Shown one piece after another: positions 1 to 11,874 of a stretch of 64,000 bases of DNA. Numbering within the stretch: position 1 is the stretch's first letter; each line of letters starts with the position of its first letter. Source of the DNA: Rutidosis leptorrhynchoides (lineage: Eukaryota > Streptophyta > Magnoliopsida > Asterales > Asteraceae); the NCBI RefSeq assembly GCF_046630445.1, contig NC_092341.1, forward strand, positions 256,418,501 to 256,482,500, read 5' to 3'. The notes below the pieces were generated by a model, which ran no database searches, had not been told where the DNA came from, and saw only the letters and a program-made list of their open reading frames with translations. A program made the position numbers and the translations under genes.

Positions 1-130
1 GAAATAATAAGCAAAACTTTTGACATGCAGACACGGTCGAAGTCCAGACTTACTAATGCATCCTAACGACTTATCAGTTAGACACACTAATGCAGACCTG
101 GTTCGCTAAGACCTCTGCTCTGATACCAAC
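1..130 (-). mobile_element. Family A LTR element, 5' end of internal region with primer-binding site
   Basis: This piece closely matches 43971-44098, which lies next to the right LTR of the complete family A element. On the minus strand it ends with a tRNA-iMet-type primer-binding site (TGGTATCAGAGC, plus-strand complement at 117-129) directly against the LTR that starts at 131. The element therefore reads on the minus strand and continues off the left edge of the window. Nothing here codes for protein. Confidence 0.85.
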
Positions 131-1403
131 TGAAAGGCCCCGTCCTAATCCATTCGGACGAAGTCCATATCGATTATAAACGATTCACAATAGTTGATTA
201 CATCGCGAGGTACTTGACCTCTATATGATATATTTTACAAACATTGAATTCGTTTTAAAAAAAAACAATCTTTCATTACATCTAAAGTTGATAGACATGC
301 ATACCATTTCATAATATATCCTATAATTGACTTTATAATGATCTTGATAAACTCAACGACTCGAATGCAACGTCTTTTGAAATATGTCATGAATGACTCC
401 AAGTAATATCTTTAAAATGATCAAATGCACAGCGGAAGATTTCTTTCGTACCTGAGAATAAACATGCTTTCAAGTATGTCAACCAAAAGGTTGGTGAGTT
501 CATTAGTTTAACATAAATAATCATTTCATAATTTTAATAGACCACAAGATTTCATATTTCCAGTTCTCGTAAACATACGTCCCATGCATAGAGACAAAAA
601 TATCATTCATATGGATTGAACACTTGGTAACCGACATTCACAATATGCATATAAGAATATCCCCATCATTCCGGGATCCTCCTTCGGACATGATATAAAT
701 TTTGAAGTACTAAAGCATCCGGTACTTTGGATGGGGCTTGTTGGGCCCGATAGATCTATCTTTAGAGTTCGCGTCAATTAGGGTGTCTGTTCCCTAATTC
801 TTAGATTACCAGACTTAATAAAAAGGGGCATATTCAATTTCGATCATTCAACCATATAATATAGTTTCGATTACTTGTGTCTATTTCGTAAAACATTTAT
901 AAAAGCGCATGCATTCTCAGCCCTAAAAATATATATTGCAAAAGCATTTAAAAAGGGGAGTAATAAAACTCATGCATATAAATATTGTAAAATAGTTAAT
1001 AAAGCATTTTGCATGTATTCTCAGCCCAAAAATGTAATGAGTAAAAAGGGAGCAAATGAAACTCTCGCATATAAATATTGTAAAACAGTTAATAAAGCAT
1101 TTGCATGTATTCTCAGCCCAAAAATATATATAAAAAGGGAATAACGAAACTCACCTATTGTATTTTGTAGTAAAAATACATATAACGACATCGAACAATT
1201 GTAGGGTTGGCCTCGGATTCACGAACCTATATCATTTGTGTATATATATATATATTAATATACATAATCGTAATCGAATAAATATATATAACTTTCTTAG
1301 TTATATCGTTTTTATGTTAATAACTTATACGTTCTGTGTATTTATTATATATTTTTTTTAACTAAATAAAATATTAAGTTTGTTATATTTTATATATTAA
1401 GTA

Positions 1404-1406
<3 letters not shown>

Positions 1407-1440
<34 letters not shown>
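1407..1440. repeat. (AT)n microsatellite in family A LTR
   Basis: A run of about 17 AT dinucleotides. The equivalent place in the other family A LTRs also carries a variable AT run (35177-35206). Confidence 0.9.
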
Positions 1441-1443
<3 letters not shown>

Positions 1444-2092
1444 AATCATTTGTTTGTTAAAACAGTATTTGAATAATACTAAGATAATATTTGAAGTAAT
1501 ATAATGATAATACTAATATTAAATATAATGATAACGTTAGTAGTTTTGATAAGATTGATAATTTAATAATAATAGTAATAAAATTAATAATTTTAATATC
1601 ATTTCATAATACTTAATAATAATTAGGAAAATTTTATATAAAATGTTAATTTTATTGATACTTATAATGTTAATGATAATGATACATTTTAATAATAATA
1701 ATAATAATAATAATCCTAATCATACTCATAATAATAATAACAAATGATCTATATGATAAAGATTTTTAATAATAACAATACTTATAAGAATATTACTAAT
1801 GATAATATTAATGATTATACCTATGTTAATATTAAATCAAATATCTATGAAATGATACTAATTGTTAATAATCGTATTATAAATAATAATATTGATAATA
1901 ATTAATAATACCATGATACTAATCCGTAATAATAACAATATTAACAATACTACTAAATGATACTTGATTTTGATAATAATACTAAAAATAACAAAAATAG
2001 TAATAAGTATATTTACTAAGATTTTAAGAGTTATAATAACAATATTCTTAATCATAATCATAATAATAATAATGATACATGATAACTACTAC

Positions 2093-2206
<114 letters not shown>

Positions 2207-2214
2207 TTTATAAA

Positions 2215-2330
2215 AAGAAAACTACCTCATAAAAGCGGATTCTATGAAAAAATAGCCCACTGCAGGGCTCGAACCCAAGACCTCCCGCTCACCAACATAA
2301 TATCATAACCATCCGACCCAATTCGTTTTT
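2215..2330 (-). repeat. tRNA-like / SINE-like segment inside family A LTR
   Basis: The minus strand carries GGTTCGAGCCC, a good match to the RNA polymerase III B box, inside a GC-richer block in an otherwise AT-rich LTR. A long (TTA)n tract follows on the minus strand, as in a SINE tail. No full cloverleaf is evident, so this is not called a tRNA gene. Equivalent blocks lie at about 35860-35950 and 45885-45965. The A box is not convincing. Confidence 0.4.
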
Positions 2331-3720
2331 CTGTTTTAATGCTACCTCTATATTCATTTAACTCGAAATAAAAACAGTTTCCTTCTTCTTCATCTATATC
2401 TTATACAAATCCACACAATCTAACATACGTGATTAATCTAACCGAATTTTGGGTTATAATACAATTTAAAAACAAGTAATAAGTGATTAACTAAAAATAA
2501 AATAAAAAAAGAAACACTGCAGTACCGTCGCTGATATATAAAAAAATAAAAATTTGATTTTGCAATTTATAAAGTTTTAAATAAAGGTTATAACATAAAA
2601 GAGGTTAGGAAACATTCGTTGAAACATTTCAAATCATCAATTTATCTTGAATCGAATCAGATAACACGAATTCGATAGATAGACAAAGTTTGACTTTTAT
2701 GAAACAAAACTTTGACTCACGAATTCAGCTTTGTTTTGAAGAATTTAGATTGGAAACTTTGCAGTTAGTTTGGAATAGAGATTCCCAACGTATCTGCATT
2801 TAAAGATTTTTAAATTAAATAAGAAATCGAAAATTAGCTGTAAGGATGAAGAACAGAGAAAAAAAAATAAAAAAAAAAATGTGATGCAGTTTTAATTCCC
2901 ATCTGCAGATGATGAACACTGTAATGGACGAATTTCGTGAATTATAATAGTGGTCGTATATATCCTCTCAAACATCAATTGATTTATAATGGAAAAAGAA
3001 GATTGACAAGGATCTTCCTTTTAGTACAGAAATATTAGAAAAAAATAAAAAGGAGAAGACAACAGCTAAAAAATTTTGGTTGTATTAGCTAATAAAATGC
3101 TATATCGAATATTTGGGAGACAAACACAAAAAAATGAAAAAACAATGGGACAAAGATATTAGTAAAAAACTTTGTTTCCTAAATCTGATTCTTGTATGTA
3201 CTTGATATTAATAATTTTTTTAAAAAAATATTAATAATTATTATACTTTTAACATTATTAATATTACTAAAAATAATATTAATATCTAGTAGTAAATAGT
3301 TATTAATGATAATGTTAATAATGATATTGATAATAATCGAATTAATGCTAATAATAACTAATTGATTTTATAATAACCATAATTACACAATTTTTAGTAA
3401 TTTTAGTAATGAGAATATTATTATAATAACAATTTATATGATTGAATCTAATATGTTGTTAATTATGTAATACTTATATTATATAATATCATCATTGAAT
3501 ATTTAATATTTATATATTTAAGATATGTTACAATATATTAATTATGATTAGAAATTATATAGATTCATATATTATATATCTATTTATATATATTTATGGT
3601 AATAATAACTTAATTATTTTGTTTGTTATCTTACATTTTTAATTCCAATTGATTTATATAAACTCATTAATTTAAATAATTATATATACCCTTATGTATA
3701 TACACCTATGTATATATGTA

Positions 3721-3726
<6 letters not shown>

Positions 3727-3769
<43 letters not shown>
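3727..3769. repeat. (AT)n microsatellite near the end of family A LTR
   Basis: An AT run at the same LTR position as the longer runs at 40849-40918 and 48555-48672. Its length differs strongly between LTR copies. Confidence 0.92.
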
Positions 3770-3772
<3 letters not shown>

Positions 3773-4115
3773 ATTTTTACATAATTACTTACACATTGGT
3801 TCGTGAATCGTCGGGAATGGTCAGAAGGCCAAATGCATACATGAACACAATTCAAAGTTTTCGAGACTCAACATTATAGACTTTGCTTATCGTGTCGAAA
3901 TCATATAAAGATTAAGTTTAAATTTAGTCGGAAATTCCCGGGTCATCACACATTTTATTCAAGTCACATACTAAACATAGATAATTCATACATAGATAAT
4001 TCATGACAGTCAGAAAAGTTCAATTATCATGACGAGAGGAGTGACCCTTGTCCTTGTCTTCAAGTCGTGACAATCTTCGATCAAGTTTTAGAATGTTTCC
4101 ATGAATTACACTGTT

Positions 4116-4886
4116 TTATCCCTGTGTCGAAAGAGAATAAAAGTTGGGTGGATTTTCAAGAGGAGGTTCTTGAATCTGCTTGGTTGAAGCTTTGCATATT
4201 GAATATGAAGAGACTTGAATGGAATGGTGAAACGGAGATGTCATTCCAAGATATGCGAATAGTTTGGTCAGATGGAGACCATACAGAAGCAACATATGGG
4301 AATGTTGAGCTGCATGTTGCATTCTTGATGCCATGAAGTCTGCAACATTTACTTTGGTGGAGTTCAGGAGACACCATATGAAGGTGATTTCATTTGCATC
4401 AAGTCGATCCAGTAGTTTCCCCTTTCCGTAAACATTTGCAGTGATGATCTGTTGCCAGAGATCATATGTTGATGCAAGATGTTGACAAAGGAATCCATCC
4501 TTTTTGATGTATTCGGGTTTAAGAGTTCCGTTGCACATAATGTCTAGTGCATTGTCTCTCTTTACCCATTTAGAAAATTCATTGAACGAATTTGGTTTTA
4601 GAAAGAATGTTCGCCCTTCATTCAGAACATACATAATATTTTCAAATTCTTTAAGCGTTAATGAATGACTTCTTCCATAAAGAGAAAATGAGATTTTCTC
4701 ATTATTTTGTGAGAATTGAAAATTCTCATAGAGTTCATTGATGTGAAGAGGATAAAGTGTACCTCTTAGATTGAGAAAAACATCCCACTTGATGTTTCAA
4801 AAGCTTTCAAGAGAGTAGGTAGTAAGATGATGTGTAAGAACTTCTCTCCCTTCAACAATAGACCTCATTGTGAAGAACTTTTGCAT
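4116..4886 (-). pseudogene. Putative plant-transposon ORF, copy 2 (in-frame stop)
   Basis: Reading on the minus strand from an ATG at 4886, one frame runs to 4116, broken only by a TGA near 4800. The protein shares its layout with the neighbour at 5307-6368: a DG/GLTGKD-like segment, a mid-protein MASRM motif (VADFMASRMQ here, VALLMASRMS there) and a YGLHLTKLF / YGMHLNSLF motif. This looks like the plant-transposon-associated domain often annotated near Athila-type ORF1 proteins; I cannot confirm the family. The two ORFs are diverged tandem paralogues. Part of this ORF is duplicated at about 11320-11530. A plus-strand frame over the same bases is its shadow. Confidence 0.6.
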
Positions 4887-5306
4887 TGCAAAGAGATATT
4901 TGGAATAATTGATGTAGGTGTAAATTTGTTGAATGTATTTGCTTTAATAGACAAATGATGAATGTTGTCTAGTAAACTTGATGAGATATGTAGCTAAATT
5001 GAGAGCACTTTGACAGAGATATCAATGTGTCCTTTTGCAATCTATTGATCATTGAATTTGTGTAAGAGTGTTAGGACAAATCAATTCTGTCAGGTGTTCT
5101 GCGGTCGAATCATGGTTGATCGTGGGAGTAGCCGTACAGTGACAGATTTATCTTTTTTTTGCATGGGTATACAAGCAAAATCAATTTAAACACACAATAA
5201 ATATAACATTATGAATTATCTTACACGTAATTGTTTAGTGCCAACATTTAAGCACTTCACAAAGCACACAAGTATTCAATAAAGATCATTATCCCAAACA
5301 CACAAG

Positions 5307-6368
5307 TTATGACCTACTGCAAGAGATTGTTTTCACAAATCCTTTCAACGCCTTCTCGAAGCTAGAGTGATTCTCGCTAATCTCTTCCTCCCACTTAAGA
5401 ATCCTGTCGATCTTGGTTTCGAAATTTGAGTTCACGAATTCTTGATATTCCTGTAAGTTTGCCTCCTCATCTTCTATTCCTTCTTCATCCAATTCCTCCT
5501 CTGGTTGATAGTTCTCAATCTCATCTAGATTCTCTTGAAGACTTGATCTTCTTCCACGAGAGGTTTCTGATAGACAACCACTTTGAATGATGGTCGACTT
5601 ATCTAGTAGCTCAAATGAAGGTTGTTGAACAATAGTGTGAGTTACCTTGAGGTAGCTAAACAAACTATTCAGATGCATTCCATAAGGAAGAGATCTAGTT
5701 GAGTCAGTCATCAGGTTGCTCATTCGGGATGCCATCAGAAGCGCCACATTAATTTCCACATTTAGTTCAATTGCCCACATAACATAAATTTGAGTGACAT
5801 GAATGTGGGAGTGGTTTCCTAGCCTACAGTAGATGTTGTGGTCAATGATTTTGTTCAGAATATCATGGTCCAATCGGAGATCCTTTCCGGTTAGTCCCTT
5901 GGATAGGATTTCGGAGTGATTGGCGTTAGGTTTGCAGAGCAAGGTTAATGCATCAGTAGCTTGAATAAATTCAGAAAGATGTTCTAGCTTGTGTCTTCTG
6001 CCGTAGAACTCCATTCCTTCAGTAGGTACACCCAGAATTTCACCAAAAGTTTTGAGAGGATATTCCCACCATTTTTTGTTAAGATGAAATCTTACCACCT
6101 TAGTTTCTGAGTTAAAACTGAAGTTGGCATAGAATTCTCTTATCAGCTTAGGATATATAGGTCCATTGATTAGTACGAAAGACGCTAGATTCCTTTGAAA
6201 TAGCTTGTCAATTATTTCAGGGAATGCTTTAAGGTTTATGATTCTTCCTTCTGCTATTGTTCTTGTTTTGAGCCATTTCTTGTTCTATAATGTACGTTGT
6301 CTTGCATCAGCTGGAGGACTATATCTTTCCTCATCGCCTCTTGATTGAGCATCCCTAGTTCTTGCCAT
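5307..6368 (-). pseudogene. Putative plant-transposon ORF, copy 1 (one in-frame TAG)
   Basis: The likely start is the ATG at 6368 (MARTRDAQSRGDEERYSP). A single TAG follows at about residue 28, after which the frame is open for 325 codons. The protein has an N-terminal globular part with a W-rich KKWWEYPLKTFGEILG segment, the MASRM and YGMHLNSLF motifs shared with the copy at 4116-4886, and a strongly acidic, coiled-coil-like C-terminus (EEELDEEGIEDEE, then a Lys/Glu-rich helix). No catalytic motif is visible. A TATA-like box and CpG-rich cassette (6983-7125) lie about 0.6 kb upstream, suggesting that the unit once had its own promoter. The function is unknown. Confidence 0.6.
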
Positions 6369-6982
6369 TTTCTACACGATGATACTTCAAATTAATTCAA
6401 AGTCTATAATTTCAATTGTAGGCAACAAGTTTTGCAAACTTTAATTATCATCAATACTTAGATGTTTTGATGTTAATGTTCTTCACATTTTCACTCATCA
6501 TTAGTGTTAATGAGTTTGCAACTAGATTACAATTTTCATAAAGTTCATATGTGTTCTAGACTTTTGAGATCATCATCAACACATGTTTTGATATCCAACG
6601 CTATCACACTCAATTTGCAACAATGTCATTTATATCATATGAACAATGATTCTATGAAAATCTAACCTAGATGTATAATGAACCCTAGAATTATTCAATG
6701 TTAAATTAACGCATAGATAGGTACTACTACAATCGTTTCCAAGTTGTTCTTCAAGAACAATTTTGATTGTTTTCATCAATTTAAGTTTTGATTCATTCTA
6801 GTTAGGGTTTCTTCATAAACCTAATTCATCATACAAACACAATTGAATGCTAGGAAAGCAAGGATTAATCATACCGAAAGTAGGAATTGAGATTGAAGGA
6901 ATGAGTGTTCTTCTTCGTGCGGTCGATCTCCTCAGCCGTGTGTAAAGTGTGTGTGTTTTGAAGTGAGTTGGAATGAAGTAAA

Positions 6983-7125
6983 AGCGAGGGTTTTATTTAA
7001 TTTAAAACAGAATCAGACCACGCACGGTCGAAGCACTGTCGACCGTGGTGTTAGCCGTGCAGGAATTTTCATACGTACAGGACAGAAGTCTGCGGTTGGG
7101 TATACGGTCAGCCGTGATGCTGCCG
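6983..7125 (-). promoter_or_regulatory. TATA-like box plus CpG palindrome cassette
   Basis: On the minus strand a CpG-rich block built from CACGGTCGACCGTG-like half-sites (7021-7125) is followed about 20-25 bp downstream by the TATA-like TTAAATAAAACC (6989-7000). The same order occurs in the element's LTR at 9371-9452. The placement upstream of the 5307-6368 ORF fits a core promoter. This is inference from position and motif only. Confidence 0.4.
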
Positions 7126-7289
7126 TGGATTCTTCTGATCACCAATTTCTTCACTTCTTCTTTCTTTGAGCGCGTTTTGACGATTCTTAGGTTCTATAGA
7201 ATACTTGAGGGCAAGTTTTCTTTTCCTAACATTGAATGATTACATCCTCCCGATGTTTAATCATCAATGACACGTAATATACTATATTT

Positions 7290-7296
7290 ATATGTG

Positions 7297-7390
<94 letters not shown>

Positions 7391-7399
7391 CATATATAT

Positions 7400-7446
<47 letters not shown>
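7290..7446. repeat. Compound (AT)n-(AC)n-(AT)n microsatellite
   Basis: Alternating AT and AC dinucleotide runs interrupted by TACA units. Open frames across it encode only Tyr/Ile or Thr/His strings and are not genes. Confidence 0.95.
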
Positions 7447-7451
<5 letters not shown>

Positions 7452-7741
7452 ATGCACATAGTATACACAAAACGCATCAATCTTGTATTTAGCATGCAAT
7501 ACATAGTTTCACACAAGCACACAATTCTAATATAATTAAGCTTCCTTCAATAATCTTTTAAAATCATTTTTCCAAAATCATTTTGCATTTGTAAGAAAAA
7601 CCTTTCATTAATACAAAGTCTTTTTGAAAAAGTTATTTTCATTAGCATTTTAATCATTGATTTTGATTGATTTTAAGTTTAACCAATCCTTGACTTATCC
7701 CTACCATTGAATTGTTAGCTTGATTCATTTTCCCCATGTTC

Positions 7742-8543
7742 TCAATTTCTTCTAATAATGGATAATGGACTTTGATTACATGACTTGTGTTTGCTAGAGT
7801 TGTGACACACATTCATTTCAAGTTTATCTTTTGATGAATCATAAATAGTTATCCTTTCAAGTTTTCTTTTCAAGGTGTTATTTTTATCAATTAAAACTTT
7901 GTTAAGTTGTCTAACTTTGTGTAATTCTTTCTCCAAAAGTTTTACTTTGTCACGACTACTATCATACACAAATTTAATAGTCTTGTAATCATCTAACAAT
8001 TCTTCATAATTAAAAGGATAGAATACACGTACCTCATTGCAATCCATGCTTGAGATCATCTTCTTTGAAGGGAAATTCAACCTCTTCCTCACTTTGACCA
8101 TCTTGATTTAGATCATCCCAAGAACTCATGAGGAAAAAGTCTTCATTTCCATTTAAACCCTTTTCTTGAGAATCACCAAGCTTCCCTAAATTCTTCCTTA
8201 CTCCTTTACCCTTTAAACTCCTAGAGTTTTCTTCTTCTTGAGAGCAGAGTGAATCCCAACACTCTTTTGCACTTTCACATGAAATTATCTTTATTCTTTC
8301 TTCACTAGGAAGAATTCCATAAATTAGTGAAATTGCATCAAAATGTTTCAAAACATCATTGTTTTGAAATGTTGACTTCACTAGTCTTGAACTTGCTTGT
8401 GGAACAAAGTCTCCGACTTTGATTATTCTCCACAAGTAGTAATCTTTGCATTTAAGATAAGTCTCAAATCTCAATTTCCACACATCAATATCTATCTTAT
8501 CAAAGATTGGTGCTTCTTTCACCAATTCTTTCAAGTATCCCAT
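7742..8543 (-). pseudogene. Truncated, frameshifted Copia-type gag
   Basis: The frame 8543-8034 begins with a DUF4219/UBN2-like gag N-terminus: FDKIDIDVWKLRFETYL, then a segment ending ISCESAKECWDSL. It then jumps directly to a charged KGKGVRKNLGKLGD region, so the middle of the UBN2 gag domain is missing. A second, overlapping frame (8101-7742) continues with a long Lys/Glu/Leu coiled coil like the C-terminal part of such gag proteins, implying a frameshift near 8050-8100. No zinc knuckle and no pol follow. It lies 100 bp from the primer-binding site, as expected for the first ORF of the element. Confidence 0.65.
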
Positions 8544-9370
8544 AGTTTGAGTTTATCCGAGAATCGTTGACTCAAGTTTTTGTACGAAACGAATTTTGAC
8601 ACTTTCAAAAACGTTTATAGAGCAATGATTTGAGCAACCGCTCTGATACCAATTGTAAGTAACTAGAGGGGGGTGAATAGTTACTTAATACGTTTTTAAC
8701 ACTTTTTCGATTGATCACCAAATTCGATTAACTATGATCAACCAATTCAACTCAAACTTGATGTGTGTAGTGTATATGTTCAAAATGATGAATGAAGTAA
8801 TGTAAAGAACATAGACACAAGGGTTTATAGTAGTTCTGGTGGATGTTAACTAATCCACCTTAATCCACTCCCTGATTACACTAATCGGGATTTGTTGCTT
8901 CACTAAGCACTTTTCTCCAAACACGGTGGAGATCCGATTTACGAGTCTTCAACTTATTTGGTAGACAACAAACCTAATCTTTCTATCCCTTTGAAAGATC
9001 AACTCCAACCTAGATCAACTTGTCTTCACCTTGGACAAGTATTAATTTCCAAATAAGATTAATCAACTTCCTAAGTCCCTTTAAGGAAGTAGATCACTAA
9101 GCTAGCCTATGCTTCTACTAATTGAAGTTACAAGACTTATACACTTTGTAATGATGATCCTAAGACAATACTAGGACATACATTACACTAAGTAAACTCA
9201 CAAGATTAATGATTTTGATTAGTAAGTTTACAACAACCAAATTCTATATCTATAAGATCATAGAATCTTCTCTTGCTTCATCACATTTGAGTAGTAATTA
9301 GAGCCCTTGTGATCTCTAGAAATAAGCCTTTGAAATATGCAAGAGGGTCAGCTTCAAATGCTCTTTAATG

Positions 9371-9452
9371 TTTGCCTTTTATAGTGGGATTCAAAAAATA
9401 GCCGTTGACACACGGTTGCCAGTACGGTCGACCGTGGTTCGACCGTGCGTGC
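9371..9452 (-). promoter_or_regulatory. LTR core promoter: TATA box with CpG palindrome cassette
   Basis: The minus strand carries CACTATAAAAGGC (about 9374-9386). The cassette at 9411-9452, built around the 14-bp palindrome-like CGGTCGACCGTG, lies 25 bp upstream in the sense of transcription. This arrangement recurs in other LTR families of the window. Confidence 0.5.
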
Positions 9453-10640
9453 TACAGTCCAAATTTGGTATCCATTGTATAGCCGTTTGACTCAAATTTG
9501 AACACCACATTTTGGCACCTTTACTCCTTCTAGCAACTGCAAAAGAAACCAAACATCCTATGCAAATATATATGCATTAAGTGTGTGAGATTTGGTCTTA
9601 TTGTGTGAAAGTGACTTAACATTCCAAAAATGGTAAACCCAACATTCTTGAAGAATTGTCTTGATGAATATTTTGGAAAATCTCAGTTTGGTCAAGACTT
9701 AGTTTGTCACATTAATGTCTTTGGTTCAATTCCAAAGACTAGTCACTATGTTTTTCAATTAATCACAAGTCATGTTCCATTTAAGTTTAGATAGAGATTA
9801 ATTGAATGATGTCTTTCTAAGATAATCATTAAGTATGTAGAGACATCAAAGTTAAGTCATACTTGAATAAGCAATCACACTTAGTTACTTAGACTAGACC
9901 AAATAGACAATTGACTATAATTTCATTGTGAACCATTTTACACTTAATTTATTGGAGTAGATTAGTTACTTGAATCCTAACTAGTAAGCACATAGCAAAC
10001 ATATTAATCAAGTTGATAAATTTATGAGTATTAAGCATATTGACAAGTAGCAAGTAATACTCACACATAGCAAGAGATAGTTACTCTAAGATCAATCATA
10101 TAGATACTTGCACAACTTGTAATTTAAGCTTTTAGCAAGCTTACTTGCAATATAACATATTGCATGATTAATGTGTAAGCACACATTAATGTCCAACACA
10201 TGCATAAGGGAAGAGCAATCTCTAGTTGAGACTTGGTGACCATCCTAAATGTATCTAAGTGTGTTTTAGGATTACAAGTCTTTACTAGTTACACTTGAAA
10301 GCATTTCCCTTAATTAATCACTAAGTCATCTTTAATAGTAATTATTGTTCTAGTGACATTGGCCTAAGTGTGTTGGTACTTGATGATCATACTAAGGATG
10401 TCTAGATAAGAATTAAGATCACAAGTTGTTGATTAACACTTATGTGTTATGCCTAATTTTGGTTAATTTTTCATTAAGATGTCATTAGGCGTAATTAACC
10501 ACGATTAGTGTTTTTACGACCAAAACTCAATTGAATATGGAGAAGGCATCTATAATAAGCGTGTTGAAAAAGGTTTCATGAATTATAGATGTCGGGAACT
10601 AGTCAAACTTTATTTGGTCAAAATTGGTAACAGATAAAAC

Positions 10641-10762
10641 TGCGGTCGCACTGCGGTTGACCGTGGTGGCGACCGTGCAACTTGTTTTCACAAAACTGCG
10701 TTGCAATTCAGTTTGGTGTTCTGCGGCTGGCTATGCGGTCGACCGTGCCTTTGACCGTGTAT
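10641..10762. repeat. Second CpG palindrome cassette pair in the LTR
   Basis: Two GC-rich clusters (about 10641-10679 and 10725-10760) are built from GCGGTCGACCGTG-like half-sites and separated by about 50 bp of ordinary sequence. The layout resembles the pair at 7021-7125, which points to duplication of this block between the LTR and the internal region. Confidence 0.6.
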
Positions 10763-10992
10763 GTTGCTGAACTTTTAATTCTATTCTTTTAAGTTATGTT
10801 TGACTTGGTCATTTGCAAGATAAAGTATGGATTAGTGACCTTGCGTGTTTTATGTTAAGATGTCGGTCATCACTTATGCATATGTATGTGTCATCATCAA
10901 AACATATTCTTTGGTTAATCATCATACTATTCTTTGGTTAATCATCATACTTAACTTTGTCGTTTAGTTCATTAACCAACATTCAACCAACA

Positions 10993-11556
10993 TTCTCCCC
11001 CTTTTTGATGATGACAAACATACAAGTGATGAGGGACATTTTGCTATAAATACGCAAGTGTTAACAATCACTTGTATCCATCTTTCTCCCCCTTTTGTCG
11101 AAGCAAAAAGGTTAGCTCCTCCTAGAACTATGCTCGCCCTTAGAGCAAAGCTCCCCCTTAAATTGTGCACGCTGGAAAACATATATTAAAACCTAACAAG
11201 CACACATTTTATTCAAGTCACATACTAAACATAGATAATTCATACATAGATAATTCATGACAGTCAGAAAAGTTCAATTATCATGACGAGAGGAGTGACC
11301 CTTGTCCTTGTCTTCAAGTCGTGACAATCTTCGATCAAGTTTTAGAATGTTTCCATGAATCACACTGTTTTATCCTTGTGTCGAAAGAGAATAAAAGTTG
11401 GGTGGATTTTCAAGAGGAGGTTCTTGAATCTGCTTGGTTGAAGCTTTGCATATTGGATATGAAGAGACTTGAATGGAATGGTGAAACGGAGATGTCATTC
11501 CAACATATGCGAATAGTTTGGTCAGATGGAGACAACATTCGTCATTTGTCTATTAA
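10993..11556 (-). mobile_element. Rearranged 3' internal fragment of the same element
   Basis: It begins with the polypurine-tract complement. From 11205 it repeats 3951-4280 nearly base for base, including the broken ORF remnant. At 11531 it switches to a 34-bp match of about 4932-4965 in inverted orientation and then leaves the element. A large deletion plus inversion therefore ended this copy, next to the promoter of the downstream PLC-like gene. Confidence 0.7.
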
Positions 11557-11874
11557 AGCAAATAAGGTATATGGCATAATCATTTTCTGCGCCAACGCAA
11601 GTCTATATCGTTATAACTATTCGTAAGTAAATTATAGTTATAGTCTAATTGAATTCATTATTCATTTTCATTATTCATTTTCATCAAAGTTAATAAAAAT
11701 TGTACGTCCAATAAATACCTTACCTTTCATAATTAATACTATTTGGAATTTTCTCAACAAAAAGAGCATATCCCTCCATCTTCCTTTTGCTATACTATAA
11801 ATTAATGTATCCATTTACATTTTAACATCCAATTTCATAACTTCATCTTCTTGTACTACTTTTATCAGTTTCAT
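11557..11874 (+). promoter_or_regulatory. Upstream region of the PLC-like gene
   Basis: 318 bp of AT-rich sequence between the transposon fragment and the start codon. TATAAATTAATG at about 11795-11806 is a plausible TATA element 75-80 bp before the ATG; nothing else is recognisable. If it is the promoter, regulatory sequence beyond 318 bp is transposon-derived. Confidence 0.35.

Larger units (their letters stand above)
3951..8653 (-). mobile_element. Internal region of a non-autonomous LTR element (no pol)
   Basis: On the minus strand the order is LTR (10992-8654), primer-binding site TGGTATCAGAG (plus complement 8641-8651), a Copia-type gag remnant (8543-7742), then two related transposon ORFs (6368-5307 and 4886-4116). 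No protease, integrase, reverse transcriptase or RNase H motif can be seen, so the element would need enzymes supplied in trans. Its 3' end was cut off by the family A insertion at 3950. The non-coding stretches 4887-5306 and 6369-7741 hold a promoter-like block (6983-7125), an AT/AC microsatellite and otherwise nothing recognisable. Confidence 0.7.
8654..10992 (-). mobile_element. LTR (2.3 kb) of the non-autonomous gag-remnant element
   Basis: The plus-strand sequence starts TGTAAGTAAC just after the primer-binding-site complement and ends CCAACA just before a polypurine-tract complement (TTCTCCCCC, 10993-11001). It therefore has TG...CA ends on the minus strand, starting TGTTGG. It holds a minus-strand TATA box (CTATAAAAGGC, about 9376-9386) with a CpG palindrome cassette 25 bp upstream, and a second cassette pair at 10641-10762. 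A PBS on one side and a PPT on the other mean it is shared between two internal regions, the result of LTR recombination. Confidence 0.75.

Noticed and set aside
4067-4336. 89-codon plus-strand frame, repeated with changes at 11321-11626
   Set aside because: It is antisense to a frame with a recognisable paralogue (5307-6368). Its duplication is explained by the element copy at 10993-11556.
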